The translations under genes were made by a program, and so were the position numbers. The notes under the pieces are model-generated. The model saw nothing but the letters and a program-made list of their open reading frames with translations, did not search any database and was not told the origin of the DNA. Below, piece by piece: positions 6,506-14,800 of a stretch of 21,569 nucleotides of DNA (the stretch's first letter is position 1; each line of letters opens with the position of its first letter). This stretch comes from Phycisphaerales bacterium UBA7812 (GTDB lineage: Bacteria > Planctomycetota > Phycisphaerae > Phycisphaerales > UBA1924): the NCBI GenBank assembly GCA_002480345.1, contig DLBY01000108.1, positions 6,744 through 28,312 of the forward strand, in the 5' to 3' direction.

Positions 6506-8074
6506 TCAATCCGTCGGTGCGGATGCGGTTCGGGTCGCCGACGAGGACTTGGTGTTGCCACCGGCATGCCCGGACGAGTTCCCGAACTTCCCGGCGCGGT
6601 AGGCGTCCGCGACGAGCAGGAGGTCGTTCACATCGAGCGAGCCGTCCGTGTTGATGTCCACCGGAACGGTGCCCTTGCCACCCGCGGTCAACGCACGGTT
6701 CCCCCCCGCCATGAAGTTGTTGACGAAGCCGAGGAAGTCGTGCGGATCCAGGTCGCCGTCGCGGTCGAAGTCTCGCGCCGCCGCATCCACGGTGTACCCG
6801 AACCAACGGTTCGAATTCGGGGGGACCGGGTCCGTGAAGACCGGGAGCCCGTCGATCTCAGGCAGACGGACGGCCTGCGGCTCCGAGTCGTGAAGATTCG
6901 TGACATAGATCTTCACTTCGTTGCCGAGTCGGATCCCCGACCAGAAGACCCCCGAGGACTTGTCCGTCTCCAGGTTCAGGTACTCGATCGCGGGTGACGA
7001 GGCGAACACATTGTCGAGGACGCTCCATGAGTGCATCGCCAGTTCACGGAAGCGGGCATAGGTCACGCCCGGGTGAACGGTCGAGGAACTGTCGGAGGTC
7101 CAGACCATGAACGAATGCACGCCGCGGAGGCGGATGTGCTGCATGAAGGCCGCGAGGTCCGGCTGCGTGGGGGGCGGCGCGTGGTAGAACTCAGGGCGCG
7201 CGTTCGAGGCGACATAGTTCGAGATCCACGGGATCAGCAGGTGCCCCTCGGGCAGATTGCGAGCAGCGTTGGAGACGCGCTCGAGCGGTGCCCAGAAGAT
7301 CGCGGCGCGATCGTTGGGCGTGATCTCGGCGCCCTGGATCGCCGCGTCGGAGTGACGGGAGTACGCCTCGTAGGGGTAGGCGCTGGGCATCGCGATGTTG
7401 AGGTAGTTGTGATAGAGCGACTCGCGGTCCCAGCCCGAGAGCCCGAACCCCCGGTACACGCTCCGGTCCCGCATGCTGGGCCAGATGTTCGCCTCGTCGC
7501 GGGCACCGGGATAGTCGTCGTAGTTCCCGATATACGCGTTCGCGATGTCGGGGTTGGGGTGCGAGCGGACCATCTGCACGATCTCGTCGATGTTCAACTC
7601 GACCATCACATCGCCGTCTTCGCCCCAGGGCTCGAGGTCCATGACCAGGTAATCGAGCCGGGGAAGTTCGTCCAACGCGATCGCGAGGACATCGGGCGAG
7701 ATCTGGTTGGGCTCCGCGTAGGGGATCGGGCAGTTACCGTTGCGGACCATGAACGAGACCGGCGCCCCGCTCGCGGCGAGGTGGTGGGCGAGACAGATCG
7801 CATAGTCCGCCATCCAGGTGCCGCGTTCGTAGGTCGGGCCGCCGTGACCACCGCCCGGCTGGTTCACGGGTGTATATTGCGACGCGGAGTCGTACGAGAA
7901 ATCACGGACACTCGCGCAATCCGCGGCATCCCATTGAGAGGACTGGACATCTCGCCAGCCCTCGGGCATCAGGTACCACCAGTCCCCGAAGAGCGGAGGC
8001 GGCGCCGCGACGCTCGCCGACGCGAGCCCCCCAATCACCGCACACGCAAGACCGACTCCCCCAGCACTGTCCAT
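6506..8074 (-). CDS. Exported protein with dockerin-like C-terminal EF-hand pair, first tandem paralog
   Basis: 522 residues from the ATG at 8074, chosen because AGGGAGGT sits five bases upstream. Signal peptide DSAGGVGLACAVIGGLASASVA ending near AAP. Residues about 25-345 are the same domain as the downstream lipoprotein (FGDWWY, NCPIPYA, PRLDYLVMDLEP, IGNYDDYPG, NDRAAIFWAPLERVS, LLIPWISNYVA, HSFMVWT), followed by a beta-rich module (SSGVFWSGIRLGNEVKIYVT). Unlike its neighbour it ends with two calcium-loop motifs about 38 residues apart: DFDRDGDLDPHD (435-446) and DINTDGSLDVND (473-484), each followed by a short helix, as in type I dockerins. The last 25 residues are Ser/Gly/Thr-rich. Dockerin-like ends are frequent on exported planctomycete proteins and may mediate surface attachment. 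Substrate and activity unknown. Confidence 0.87.
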   Translation of the reverse strand: MDSAGGVGLACAVIGGLASASVAAPPPLFGDWWYLMPEGWRDVQSSQWDAADCASVRDFSYDSASQYTPVNQPGGGHGGPTYERGTWMADYAICLAHHLAASGAPVSFMVRNGNCPIPYAEPNQISPDVLAIALDELPRLDYLVMDLEPWGEDGDVMVELNIDEIVQMVRSHPNPDIANAYIGNYDDYPGARDEANIWPSMRDRSVYRGFGLSGWDRESLYHNYLNIAMPSAYPYEAYSRHSDAAIQGAEITPNDRAAIFWAPLERVSNAARNLPEGHLLIPWISNYVASNARPEFYHAPPPTQPDLAAFMQHIRLRGVHSFMVWTSDSSSTVHPGVTYARFRELAMHSWSVLDNVFASSPAIEYLNLETDKSSGVFWSGIRLGNEVKIYVTNLHDSEPQAVRLPEIDGLPVFTDPVPPNSNRWFGYTVDAAARDFDRDGDLDPHDFLGFVNNFMAGGNRALTAGGKGTVPVDINTDGSLDVNDLLLVADAYRAGKFGNSSGHAGGNTKSSSATRTASAPTD

Positions 8075-8187
8075 GCGGACCTCCCTTCGATCGCCGCGCA
8101 ACGGCACGGCCGACCGATGAAGATCCGAAACAGATCGCGATCCGCAAGGGCGGGCGGAGCGTTCGCCCCCGATTCCGGACCGGTTAG

Positions 8188-8211
8188 AAGAAAAACGCCG
8201 CTTGTGCGGCG
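8188..8211 (-). terminator. Terminator of the Fe-S assembly operon
   Basis: On the minus strand: CGCCGC, loop ACAA, GCGGCG, then TTTTTCTT. The plus-strand arms are 8196-8201 and 8206-8211 with the A tract at 8188-8195 (one G interrupts). It lies about 110 bases past the stop of the A-type carrier gene and before the exported paralog pair. Confidence 0.9.
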
Positions 8212-8319
8212 CGGAGAGGAAATCAAATCGGATTTTGTGTGCCGTGCATGCCCCTGAATCGGAGCATCAAGGCTCGGGACGGTCCGGACCCGCGGCATCC
8301 CGGCCGCGGGAGGTCACAA

Positions 8320-8697
8320 TCAGACCGCGAAGCTCGACCCGCAGCCGCAGGACGAGGACGCGTTGGGGTTGTTGAACACGAAGCCGCGCCCCATGATCTC
8401 GTCCTTGAAGTCGACCGTGGTCCCGCCCAGGTAAAGCAGGCTCTTGGGGTCGCAGATGACGCGGATGCCATGCTGCTCGAACAGCTCGTCGCTGTCCTTC
8501 CGCTTCTCGGTAAGATCGAGCACATAGGAGAAGCCCGAGCACCCGCCCCCCTTGACGCCCACGCGCAGGCAGACGGTCTCGGCGTCGAGCTCCTGCTGCT
8601 CGATGATGGTCTTGATCTCGCGAGCCGCGGTCTCGGTCAGGATGACCGGAGGTTGTTCTGTCGCGGCGGCGTTGTTCTGCGTGTCCATAGAAGTCAT
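8320..8697 (-). CDS. erpA: A-type Fe-S cluster carrier (ErpA/IscA/HesB family)
   Basis: Carrier of 125 residues that takes Fe-S clusters from the IscU scaffold to target enzymes. The three conserved ligands are present: C53 in GGGCSGF, and C117 and C119 in SSCGCGSSF. The ending NPNASSSCGCGSSF is closer to ErpA (CGCGSSF) than to IscA (CGCGESF), so erpA is the better symbol, though the two are hard to separate. The start at 8697 is fixed by AAGGAGGT five bases upstream; the open frame to 8733 lacks this. The first 18 residues are a polar, Gln/Ala-rich lead. Last gene of the iscS-iscU-carrier run, followed by a terminator. Confidence 0.94.
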   Translation of the reverse strand: MTSMDTQNNAAATEQPPVILTETAAREIKTIIEQQELDAETVCLRVGVKGGGCSGFSYVLDLTEKRKDSDELFEQHGIRVICDPKSLLYLGGTTVDFKDEIMGRGFVFNNPNASSSCGCGSSFAV

Positions 8698-8741
8698 CCG
8701 GACCTCCTTGTGCTGTCTGGTCCCGAGAAGCATACGCCCCG

Positions 8742-8813
8742 GGGTTCGGGTCGGTTCACGCCGTGGTTATCGGTGCCTTGACGAGGGGCCTTGAGGCCCG
8801 CCGCGCCGAACCC
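8742..8813 (-). other. Inverted repeats in the iscU to A-type carrier spacer
   Basis: The 120-base spacer holds a short hairpin GGGCC-TTGA-GGCCC (8786-8799) enclosed by an 8-bp pair GGGTTCGG (8742-8749) and CCGAACCC (8806-8813). No T tract follows, so it is not a plain terminator. It may be an RNA-stability or processing element inside the operon transcript. Confidence 0.3.
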
Positions 8814-8817
8814 GGAG

Positions 8818-9255
8818 TCAGTGAGCCGCTTCGGCGTGGTCATGGTCGTGGTCGTGCTCCAGCCCGTTCTTGTGCCGGTAGTCGTCGATCGCGGCCTTGA
8901 TCGCGTCCTCCGCGAGCACGGAGCAGTGGATCTTGACCGGGGGGAGGCTGAGCTCCTCGACGATCTCGGTGTTGCGGATCGACTCGCCCTCGTCGAGGCT
9001 CTTGCCCTTCAGCCACTCGGTCGCGAGGCTGCTCGACGCGATCGCCGACCCGCACCCGAAGCACTTGAACTTCGCGTCCTCGATCTTGCCGCTCTCGTCG
9101 ACCTTGATCTGGAGTTGCATCACATCGCCGCACTCGGGGGCCCCGACGAGCCCGACGCCGATGTCCTTGCGCTCCTTGATTTCCTGCTGGGTGCCGAACG
9201 ACCCGACATTGCGGGGGTTCTCATAGTGGTCGACGACTTTGTCGCTGTATGCCAT
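8818..9255 (-). CDS. iscU: Fe-S cluster assembly scaffold IscU
   Basis: Scaffold on which IscS-derived sulfur and iron form [2Fe-2S] clusters. 145 residues; residues 1-130 are nearly colinear with proteobacterial IscU. Ligands are C42 with D44 (APECGDV), C68 (FGCGSAIASSS) and H110-C111 (KIHCSVLAEDA). The chaperone-recognition run LPPVKIHC is present even though no hscA/hscB is seen here. Two oddities: an extra Cys at 65 (KCFGCG), and a C-terminal extension in which Asp and His alternate (EHDHDHDHAEAAH), absent from typical IscU and able to bind metal in principle. AAGGTGA lies a normal distance before the ATG. Second gene of the operon, 118 bases after iscS. Confidence 0.96.
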   Translation of the reverse strand: MAYSDKVVDHYENPRNVGSFGTQQEIKERKDIGVGLVGAPECGDVMQLQIKVDESGKIEDAKFKCFGCGSAIASSSLATEWLKGKSLDEGESIRNTEIVEELSLPPVKIHCSVLAEDAIKAAIDDYRHKNGLEHDHDHDHAEAAH

Positions 9256-9310
9256 GGTGTGTCACCTTTCCGGTGTATTGATCTCGGTTGAACGATCGCA
9301 GCGGATTCCC

Positions 9311-9366
9311 GAACAGCCCGGTCCAGCGAAGCGCCGATCGGGTGTTCTTGCCGGCGCAGGCCGGCA
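9311..9366 (-). other. Stem-loops in the iscS to iscU spacer
   Basis: Two nested elements: GAACA-g-CCCG (9311-9320) pairing with CGGGTGTTC (9339-9347) with one bulged base, and TGCCGG/CCGGCA (9349-9354, 9361-9366) around CGCAGG. The second lies just after the iscS stop codon on the transcript. No T tract. Spacer hairpins could set different stabilities for the iscS and iscU parts of the message. Confidence 0.3.
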
Positions 9367-9373
9367 GCTCAGA

Positions 9374-10615
9374 TCAGTGCGCCTGCCATTCGATCTTGGT
9401 GATGTCGATGCCTTCCTTGTGCATGTCGTACAGCGGGCTCAGCTCGCGGAGCTTGTTGACGCTCTTGATCACCTGCTCGATCGCGAAGTCCACTTCCTCT
9501 TCGGTGTTGAAACGACCGAGGCTCATGCGGAGCGAGGAGTGCGCGAGGTCATCACCCACGCCCAGCGCCTTGAGCACATAGCTGGGCTCGAGGCTCGCGG
9601 AGGTGCAGGCCGAGCCCGAGCTCATCGCGATGTCCTTGCAGGCCATCATCAGGCTCTCGCCCTCGACGAACCCGTAGGAGATATTGCTGATGTGGGGCAG
9701 GCGCTTCTCGGCATGCCCGTTGACCTGGACATCGCTCAGCCCGGCGGTGATCCCGCTCTCGAGCTTGGTCCGCAGCGAGAGCAGACGCTCACGCTCCGAA
9801 TCCATCTCCTGGGACGCGATCTCGCACGCCTTCCCGAGCCCGACGATGCCCGTCACATTCAGCGTGCCGGAGCGCATGCCGCGTTCCTGCCCGCCGCCCT
9901 CCTGGATCGCCGTGAGGCGGACGCGGGGACGACGCCGACGCACATACAGGGCCCCGACGCCCTTGGGGCCGTAGAGCTTGTGACCGCTCATGCTGAGCAG
10001 ATCGACATTGTCCGTGTTGACATCGGTGGGCATCTTGCCGACCCACTGCGTGCCGTCGGTGTGGAAGATCACCCCGCGGTCGTGGCAGAGCGCGCCGATC
10101 TGCGGGATCTCATTGATCGTCCCGATCTCGTTGTTCGCCCACATGATCGTCACGAGGATGGTGTCGTCACGCATCGCGTCCTCGACCATCTTCGCGGTGA
10201 TCAGCCCGTCCGCGCCGGGCTCGAGGTAGGTCACCTCGAAGCCCTCTTTCTGGAGGCGCTTGCAGGGATCGAGCGTCGCCTTGTGCTCGTGCATCGCGGT
10301 GATGATGTGCCCCCGGCACTTGCCCGAGCCCGCGGGGTGCTTCGCGTACATCGACGCCGCCCCCTTGATCGCCAGGTTGTTCGACTCCGTCGCGCCGCTC
10401 GTGAAGATGATCTCCTTGCGGTCGGCGCCCAGCAGGTCCGCGACCTGCCGACGGGCCGTCTCCACGCCATCCTCCGCGACCCAGCCGAAGCTGTGGTTCC
10501 GGCTCCCCGGGTTGCCGTAGATCTCCGTGAAATAGGGGAGCATCGCCTCCACCACACGGGGATCGCACTTCGTCGTCGCGGCGTTATCGAAATAGATCGG
10601 CTTGGTCAGCGTCAT
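9374..10615 (-). CDS. iscS: Cysteine desulfurase IscS
   Basis: Pyridoxal-phosphate enzyme that removes sulfur from L-cysteine as a persulfide and hands it to IscU. 413 residues, group I NifS/IscS. Landmarks: YFDNAATTKCDPRVVEAML at the N-terminus, FTSGATESNNLAIKG, HTDGTQWVGK, PLP lysine K213 in SMSGHKLYGPKG, and catalytic C337 in SSGSACTSASLEPSYVLKAL on the mobile loop. The C-terminus SPLYDMHKEGIDITKIEWQ matches the IscU-docking end of true IscS rather than SufS or NifS. Start at 10615 with GGAGG seven bases upstream. First gene of the operon. No iscR precedes it, so regulation must differ from that of enterobacteria. Confidence 0.97.
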   Translation of the reverse strand: MTLTKPIYFDNAATTKCDPRVVEAMLPYFTEIYGNPGSRNHSFGWVAEDGVETARRQVADLLGADRKEIIFTSGATESNNLAIKGAASMYAKHPAGSGKCRGHIITAMHEHKATLDPCKRLQKEGFEVTYLEPGADGLITAKMVEDAMRDDTILVTIMWANNEIGTINEIPQIGALCHDRGVIFHTDGTQWVGKMPTDVNTDNVDLLSMSGHKLYGPKGVGALYVRRRRPRVRLTAIQEGGGQERGMRSGTLNVTGIVGLGKACEIASQEMDSERERLLSLRTKLESGITAGLSDVQVNGHAEKRLPHISNISYGFVEGESLMMACKDIAMSSGSACTSASLEPSYVLKALGVGDDLAHSSLRMSLGRFNTEEEVDFAIEQVIKSVNKLRELSPLYDMHKEGIDITKIEWQAH

Positions 10616-10717
10616 CCGTGTCCTCCGCCCCGAGGGCGTTTCATGGGGTATCGCCTTGCGGTTCGTCCGCGACGAACACCCCGACTCACCGGACCCTGTG
10701 ATCCGTTGAAAATTGGA

Positions 10718-10738
10718 ATCATTCTAACGAGCAATGAT
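10718..10738 (-). promoter_or_regulatory. AT-rich palindrome upstream of iscS, candidate operator/promoter region
   Basis: ATCATT (10718-10723) and AATGAT (10733-10738) form an inverted repeat with a 9-base spacer, inside the most AT-rich patch of this GC-rich neighbourhood (about 10705-10745). On the minus strand it includes TAGAAT (10726-10721), a fair -10, though no matching -35 is seen. It lies about 105 bases before the iscS start. The half-sites are in the opposite order to a Fur box and do not fit the IscR type 1 consensus. A local Fe-S or iron regulator site is possible but unproven. Confidence 0.3.
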
Positions 10739-10808
10739 AGCCGAAACGGACCGCGCCGGCAATCCGGCGGAGCCCTCCGGCACGCCATTCTCTGCTCGAT
10801 CAGCAGCA

Positions 10809-10818
10809 GGGGGGGGGG
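10809..10818. repeat. Homopolymer of ten G
   Basis: Uninterrupted G10 on the plus strand (C10 on the minus strand), in the gap between the 3' end of the RsbW-like gene (stop at 10838) and the iscS promoter region. Such tracts are prone to replication slippage and sequencing error. Confidence 0.85.
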
Positions 10819-10837
10819 CGACGCGATCTTCCGCTGT

Positions 10838-11269
10838 TCAGCGACGGCGGCGGTACACCATCTCGACGCGGTTGCCCCGCTCGTTGTGCCGGACTTCGGT
10901 CATATAGGACCGGATCAGCATCAGCCCCCGTCCCGACGGGACGGTCAGGTTCTCGTCGAGCGTCGGATCCGGGATCTCCTCGAGATCGAAGCCCGGGCCG
11001 TGATCCTCGACGCCGATCAGCACCTCGTCCGCGTCGATCGCGTAGTCCACCTCGACGGGCGGATCGCCCTCGACGGTGCGGTGCCCGTGCTTGAAGGCGT
11101 TGGTCACCGCTTCCTCGAACGCGAGCTTGATCGCGAACACACTCGCTTTCGCGTAGCCCAGCGCCTCGATGCGGGACAGGATGTCCGCCTCGACGCGGGC
11201 GATCTCGTCCCGGTCGTTCGCCACGCTGACGCGCACGGTTCCGGATGTCGCGCCGTTCGGCTCTGCCAT
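10838..11269 (-). CDS. RsbW/SpoIIAB-like anti-sigma serine kinase
   Basis: 143-residue single-domain ATPase of the HATPase_c (GHKL) fold. Motifs: N box FEEAVTNAFKHGHR (E52, N57), G1 VEDHGPGFD (D89), G2 PSGRGLMLIRSYM. This compact form is typical of anti-sigma kinases that bind a sigma factor or phosphorylate a STAS antagonist. The N-box form EAVTNAFKHG is the one usual for RsbW relatives, and no histidine-kinase dimerisation region is present. The frame is open to an ATG at 11308, but the ATG at 11269 is preferred: GGAAGA lies at a suitable distance, and the product then begins just before the first beta strand (TVRVSVAN). Its likely partner, a STAS protein, is encoded 98 bases upstream on the same strand. 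Confidence 0.9.
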   Translation of the reverse strand: MAEPNGATSGTVRVSVANDRDEIARVEADILSRIEALGYAKASVFAIKLAFEEAVTNAFKHGHRTVEGDPPVEVDYAIDADEVLIGVEDHGPGFDLEEIPDPTLDENLTVPSGRGLMLIRSYMTEVRHNERGNRVEMVYRRRR

Positions 11270-11367
11270 CGGTTCGTCTTCCGGGCGTAGTGGAGCGGTC
11301 CGGGTCATGCGGTCCGCGTCGAGAACGCCGACCGCTGCCGGAAGCGGGAGGAGCGGGTGAGAAAGGC

Positions 11368-11727
11368 TCAGCCGAAGCTCTCGGTCGCCTTCTCGGTGGT
11401 CTCGTGGATCTCGAACAGCTTGTTGAGCCGCGTGATCACGAACACCTCGTAGATCTGGGCGTCGATATCCGCGAGGCGCAGCTGCCCGCCCTTGTCCCGC
11501 ACGCGGTTGTTGATCGTGATCAGCGTCCCCAGCGCCGCGGACGAGAGGTGGTCCACATTCCGGAAACTGATCAACAGGCGGGGCTCCGCCTCGGCCTCGA
11601 TGATCGCGCCGATCTCGTCGCCGATCGCCTGGATGTTCGCCTCATCAAGGATGTTCCGATCGATGAACTCGACCTGGGTCACGCCCGATTCGGTGCTGAT
11701 CCGCAGCCTCGATTCCGCGTCCGCCAT
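11368..11727 (-). CDS. STAS-domain anti-anti-sigma factor (SpoIIAA/RsbV-like)
   Basis: 119-residue single STAS domain. The signature VDHLSSAALGTLITINNRV matches the antagonist loop of SpoIIAA/RsbV; S63 aligns with the serine that the partner kinase phosphorylates. In the known mechanism, the unphosphorylated form binds the RsbW-type kinase and frees its target. The start at 11727 is chosen over 11844 because GGAG lies upstream and because the terminator of the next gene (11808-11835) would otherwise fall inside the coding region. The 98-base gap to the kinase gene downstream suggests a two-gene operon. No PP2C/RsbU-type phosphatase and no dedicated sigma gene is adjacent, so the switch must act on factors encoded elsewhere. 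Confidence 0.92.
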   Translation of the reverse strand: MADAESRLRISTESGVTQVEFIDRNILDEANIQAIGDEIGAIIEAEAEPRLLISFRNVDHLSSAALGTLITINNRVRDKGGQLRLADIDAQIYEVFVITRLNKLFEIHETTEKATESFG

Positions 11728-11793
11728 GACTGCCGTCTCCGTGGGGGGGCTCGCGGAGGCCAACACAGGCCGCCGCAGTTCCGAGAACCGGAC

Positions 11794-11799
11794 ACTATA
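11794..11799 (-). promoter_or_regulatory. Candidate -10 hexamer for the STAS-kinase operon
   Basis: TATAGT on the minus strand, five of six matches to TATAAT, just after the secretin terminator and 67 bases before the STAS start codon. No good -35 at the normal distance, since that position falls in the terminator stem. Confidence 0.4.
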
Positions 11800-11807
11800 G
11801 AAACCCA

Positions 11808-11835
11808 AAGGCGGCCGCGCGAGTGCGGCCGCCTT
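11808..11835 (-). terminator. Terminator of the secretin gene
   Basis: Perfect 11-bp inverted repeat AAGGCGGCCGC (11808-11818) and GCGGCCGCCTT (11825-11835) with a 6-base loop. On the minus strand it ends in CCTTTGGGTTTCT, a weak T-rich tail. It lies 49 bases past the stop codon of the secretin. Confidence 0.82.
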
Positions 11836-11883
11836 CTGGTTCATCGGTCATCCGACGCCCCCGCTTGGGAGGCGTTCGCGCGA

Positions 11884-14800
11884 TCAATACCCCAGCGCGT
11901 CCTGCAGACCGGGGAACGCCTTCTCCTCTTCCTCGCTCTGGATGAGGACGGTGGGCTTGATCAGGATCAGCAGGGTCTGCTCTTCCTTGGTCTCGATCCG
12001 GTTGGTGAAGAACCGGTTGAGGACCGGGATCTTGCTGAGCACCGGGACGCCCGTCTCCGTGATGTACTCGTTGACCACGCGCTGACCGCCCATGAGCAGC
12101 GTGCCCTGGTCGGGGACGGTCACCGTCGTCTGCACACGCGTGATCGTCACCGTGGGCAGCTGGATCGTGCCCGTCGCGATGCCGTTGCCCGGGATGTTAC
12201 CGGTACCACCCGCCGCGGCCTGCGAGGTCTGCGTCGCGCTCAGCGTCGTGCTCGCGACATCCGTCGTGACATCCATCGTCACATACCGGCGGTCCGCGGA
12301 GATCACCCCTCGCACGACCAGGCGCACGCCGTCGGGCACGACGCCGATCTGCGGGTCGAACGCCACCGCGGCGTTGGAGACGACGGGCTGGAGGTCGCTC
12401 ACGAAGGTCTGCTGCGAACCGACGAAGGTGTAGGACAGCTGCCCGTTGCTGAGCGTCAGGCGCGGCGCCGTCAGCGTCATCGACGAGCGGTCCGCCTGCG
12501 TCGCCTCGACGAGGAAGTCCACCTGGATGTCGTCGAGGAACCGGCCCGCGACCGACAACGCCGGGCCGCCGTTCGCGCCCGAGATCAGGCTGAAGATGTC
12601 ACTCGCGAACGAGCCGCCCGCGAGCCCGCGTGTCAGGCCCAGCGAGTTCTGCTCGCCCTGGATCGGGCTGAACTGGTCCCCGTTCGTGCCCGGCTGGAAC
12701 ACCGCCTGGCTCAGCACCTCGTCCTGGGTGACCTGCCCGTCGCCGTTCAGGTCGTACTGACCGCCCGTGACATTGCGGTTCAGGATGAGGTTGCCCGAGC
12801 TGTCCCGGCTGAAGAAATCCTCGGGCAGCAGCGTCGGGTCGATGGTCCGGAGCGTGTCGAACTCGTTGTTGTTCGCGAAGTAGACATCGAGGTCCAGCCC
12901 GATCTGCTCGAAGAAGTCCTCGTTGATCAGGAGGAACCGGCTCTCGACATTGATCTGCAGGTTCCGCACCGCGCGGAGCTTGCTGAGCAGGCCCGTGATG
13001 GCGCGGTGGTTCTTGGGCGTGTTGACGATCACCAGGTTGCCGTTCAGCTCGGTGATCGTGCCGGTCTCGCCTCCGAAATCGACCCAGCCCTCGCGGTCGA
13101 TGTTCTCCTGGATCAGGTTCCGGATGTCCTCGATCAGCGTGTCGCGGTCGAAGTCCTGCTGCTGCTGCTGCTGGATCCGGAACGGGCTCTGGCCGCCGCC
13201 GCCGCCGCCCCGCTGACCGGCCTGCTGGAACACCGTGTTGAGGTCGAACTGCGGCGCCTGGTCCCCGTAGTCCGGGATCTCGATCAGCAGGTCGCGGATG
13301 TCGTAGATCTCGAGCACCGTGTTCCGGCGCAGGACCTCGTCGCTCGCGATCGTCAGCACGCCGTCCGTCACCGCCCACCCCGCGGGGAAGTCGGGCGTCG
13401 ACGCCTTCTCCAGCACCCGGTCGAGCACCGTGTCCAGAGGCACGCTCGTCAGCCGCAGCGAGACGGGCGATTCCCGGCTCACACCGATGTCTTCGAGCGC
13501 GGGCCAGTCGATGTCCATCTCGACATTCCCGACGCTGCCGATGAAGGTCAGCACATCCTCGAGGTTGTTGTCGCTGAAATCGACCGGGATCCTCTTGTCC
13601 TCGAGCGACGAGAGCACCGCCTGGTTCACCGCGCTCTCGCTGAACTGCATCGGATCGCCCCGGCGCTGGCTGATGTTCTTCCAGTCCGAGGGGTAGTTCA
13701 CGATCCCGTCGGGCGCGATCGTCGACTCCCAGTTGTTCACCAGCTCACGCACATAGCTCGGCCGGCGCCGGTTGCTCACCGCCTCGTACTGCTGCATCAG
13801 GATCGTGTCGCCCAGCACATCACGCAGGAGCAGGCCCGCGGGGTTGTTGGGATCGAGGAACAGGATCTGCTCGACTTCCTGCAGCGCCTTCTGATAGTTG
13901 CGCTCCATCTGGTGCGCCCGCACGCTCTCGATCAGGCCCGCGATCTTGTCGTCGATCTCCCGCGCCTTCCGGAGGCGGTCGGTCTCCGCCTGACGCTCCG
14001 CGGTCCGCTGCGCGTCGATCAGTTCCTCGACCCGCTGCCGCTCCTCCGCGTCGTCGATGCGGATCAGCAGGTCGTTCGCCTGCTTGAGCATCTCTTCGTA
14101 GGTCGCGATGTTGTACAGGTCGCGCCCGTTGCTCAGCACGAGCTTCGCGGTCGACGCCGCCGTGCGGGCCGCGCCGGTGTCGCCCGTCGCGAGCGCCGCC
14201 CGCGCCTGCTGCAGCGCGTTCGCGAACTCCGCGTCCGTCTGCTGCCGCGCCAGGTCGCGGACATTCAGACCCTGCTCGAGGGGCTGCCCGCTGGGCAGGT
14301 TGCCCCGCAGCAGGACCTCCGCCTCCGTCAGGTTCGCCTCCGCCGCCGCGACGACCTCCGCCGGGAGCAGCCCGCGACCCTGGTCGAGGGCCTGCCGGTA
14401 CAGCCGCGCCGCCTCGGCGTAGTTCGCCGCCTGCCACGCCGCGTCTGCTTCCGCCATCAGGCTCTCCGCCTGGAGGCGACGCGCCGTCATCAGCACATCT
14501 TCCGCGGGCGCCGCCGGGGCGTCGGCCATGGGGTTCGCCGCGGGCTCGTCCGTCGGCTCGTCCGCGGGCTGGGCGCCCGCGCCGCTCGCCGAGCCCGTGT
14601 TCCCGCTGGCCGACGCGCGGTTCCAATCCGTCCGGTTCGCGACGCCCGGTTGAAGCGACGACAGCGTCACCGCGTTCTCGCGATCCCCACCTGCCAGGGC
14701 GAAGGCGGTCTCGCCGCCCAGCGACCGCAGGCGGGTCAGGTGGCTCGACACGACCCGGGACTGCTCGACGCTCAGCGTCACGCCCGAACGCACGATCCGC

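Noticed and set aside
7031..8257. 408-codon open frame on the plus strand
   Set aside because: Antisense to the dockerin-like exported protein; low-complexity Arg/Val text, no start signal.
10718..10738. Fur box or IscR site upstream of iscS
   Set aside because: Half-sites are in the reverse order to the Fur consensus, and the spacer and bases do not fit IscR type 1. Kept only as an unassigned palindrome.
9239..11290. 683-codon open frame on the plus strand
   Set aside because: Antisense to iscS and the RsbW-like kinase, both of which have clear family motifs. Same shadow effect.
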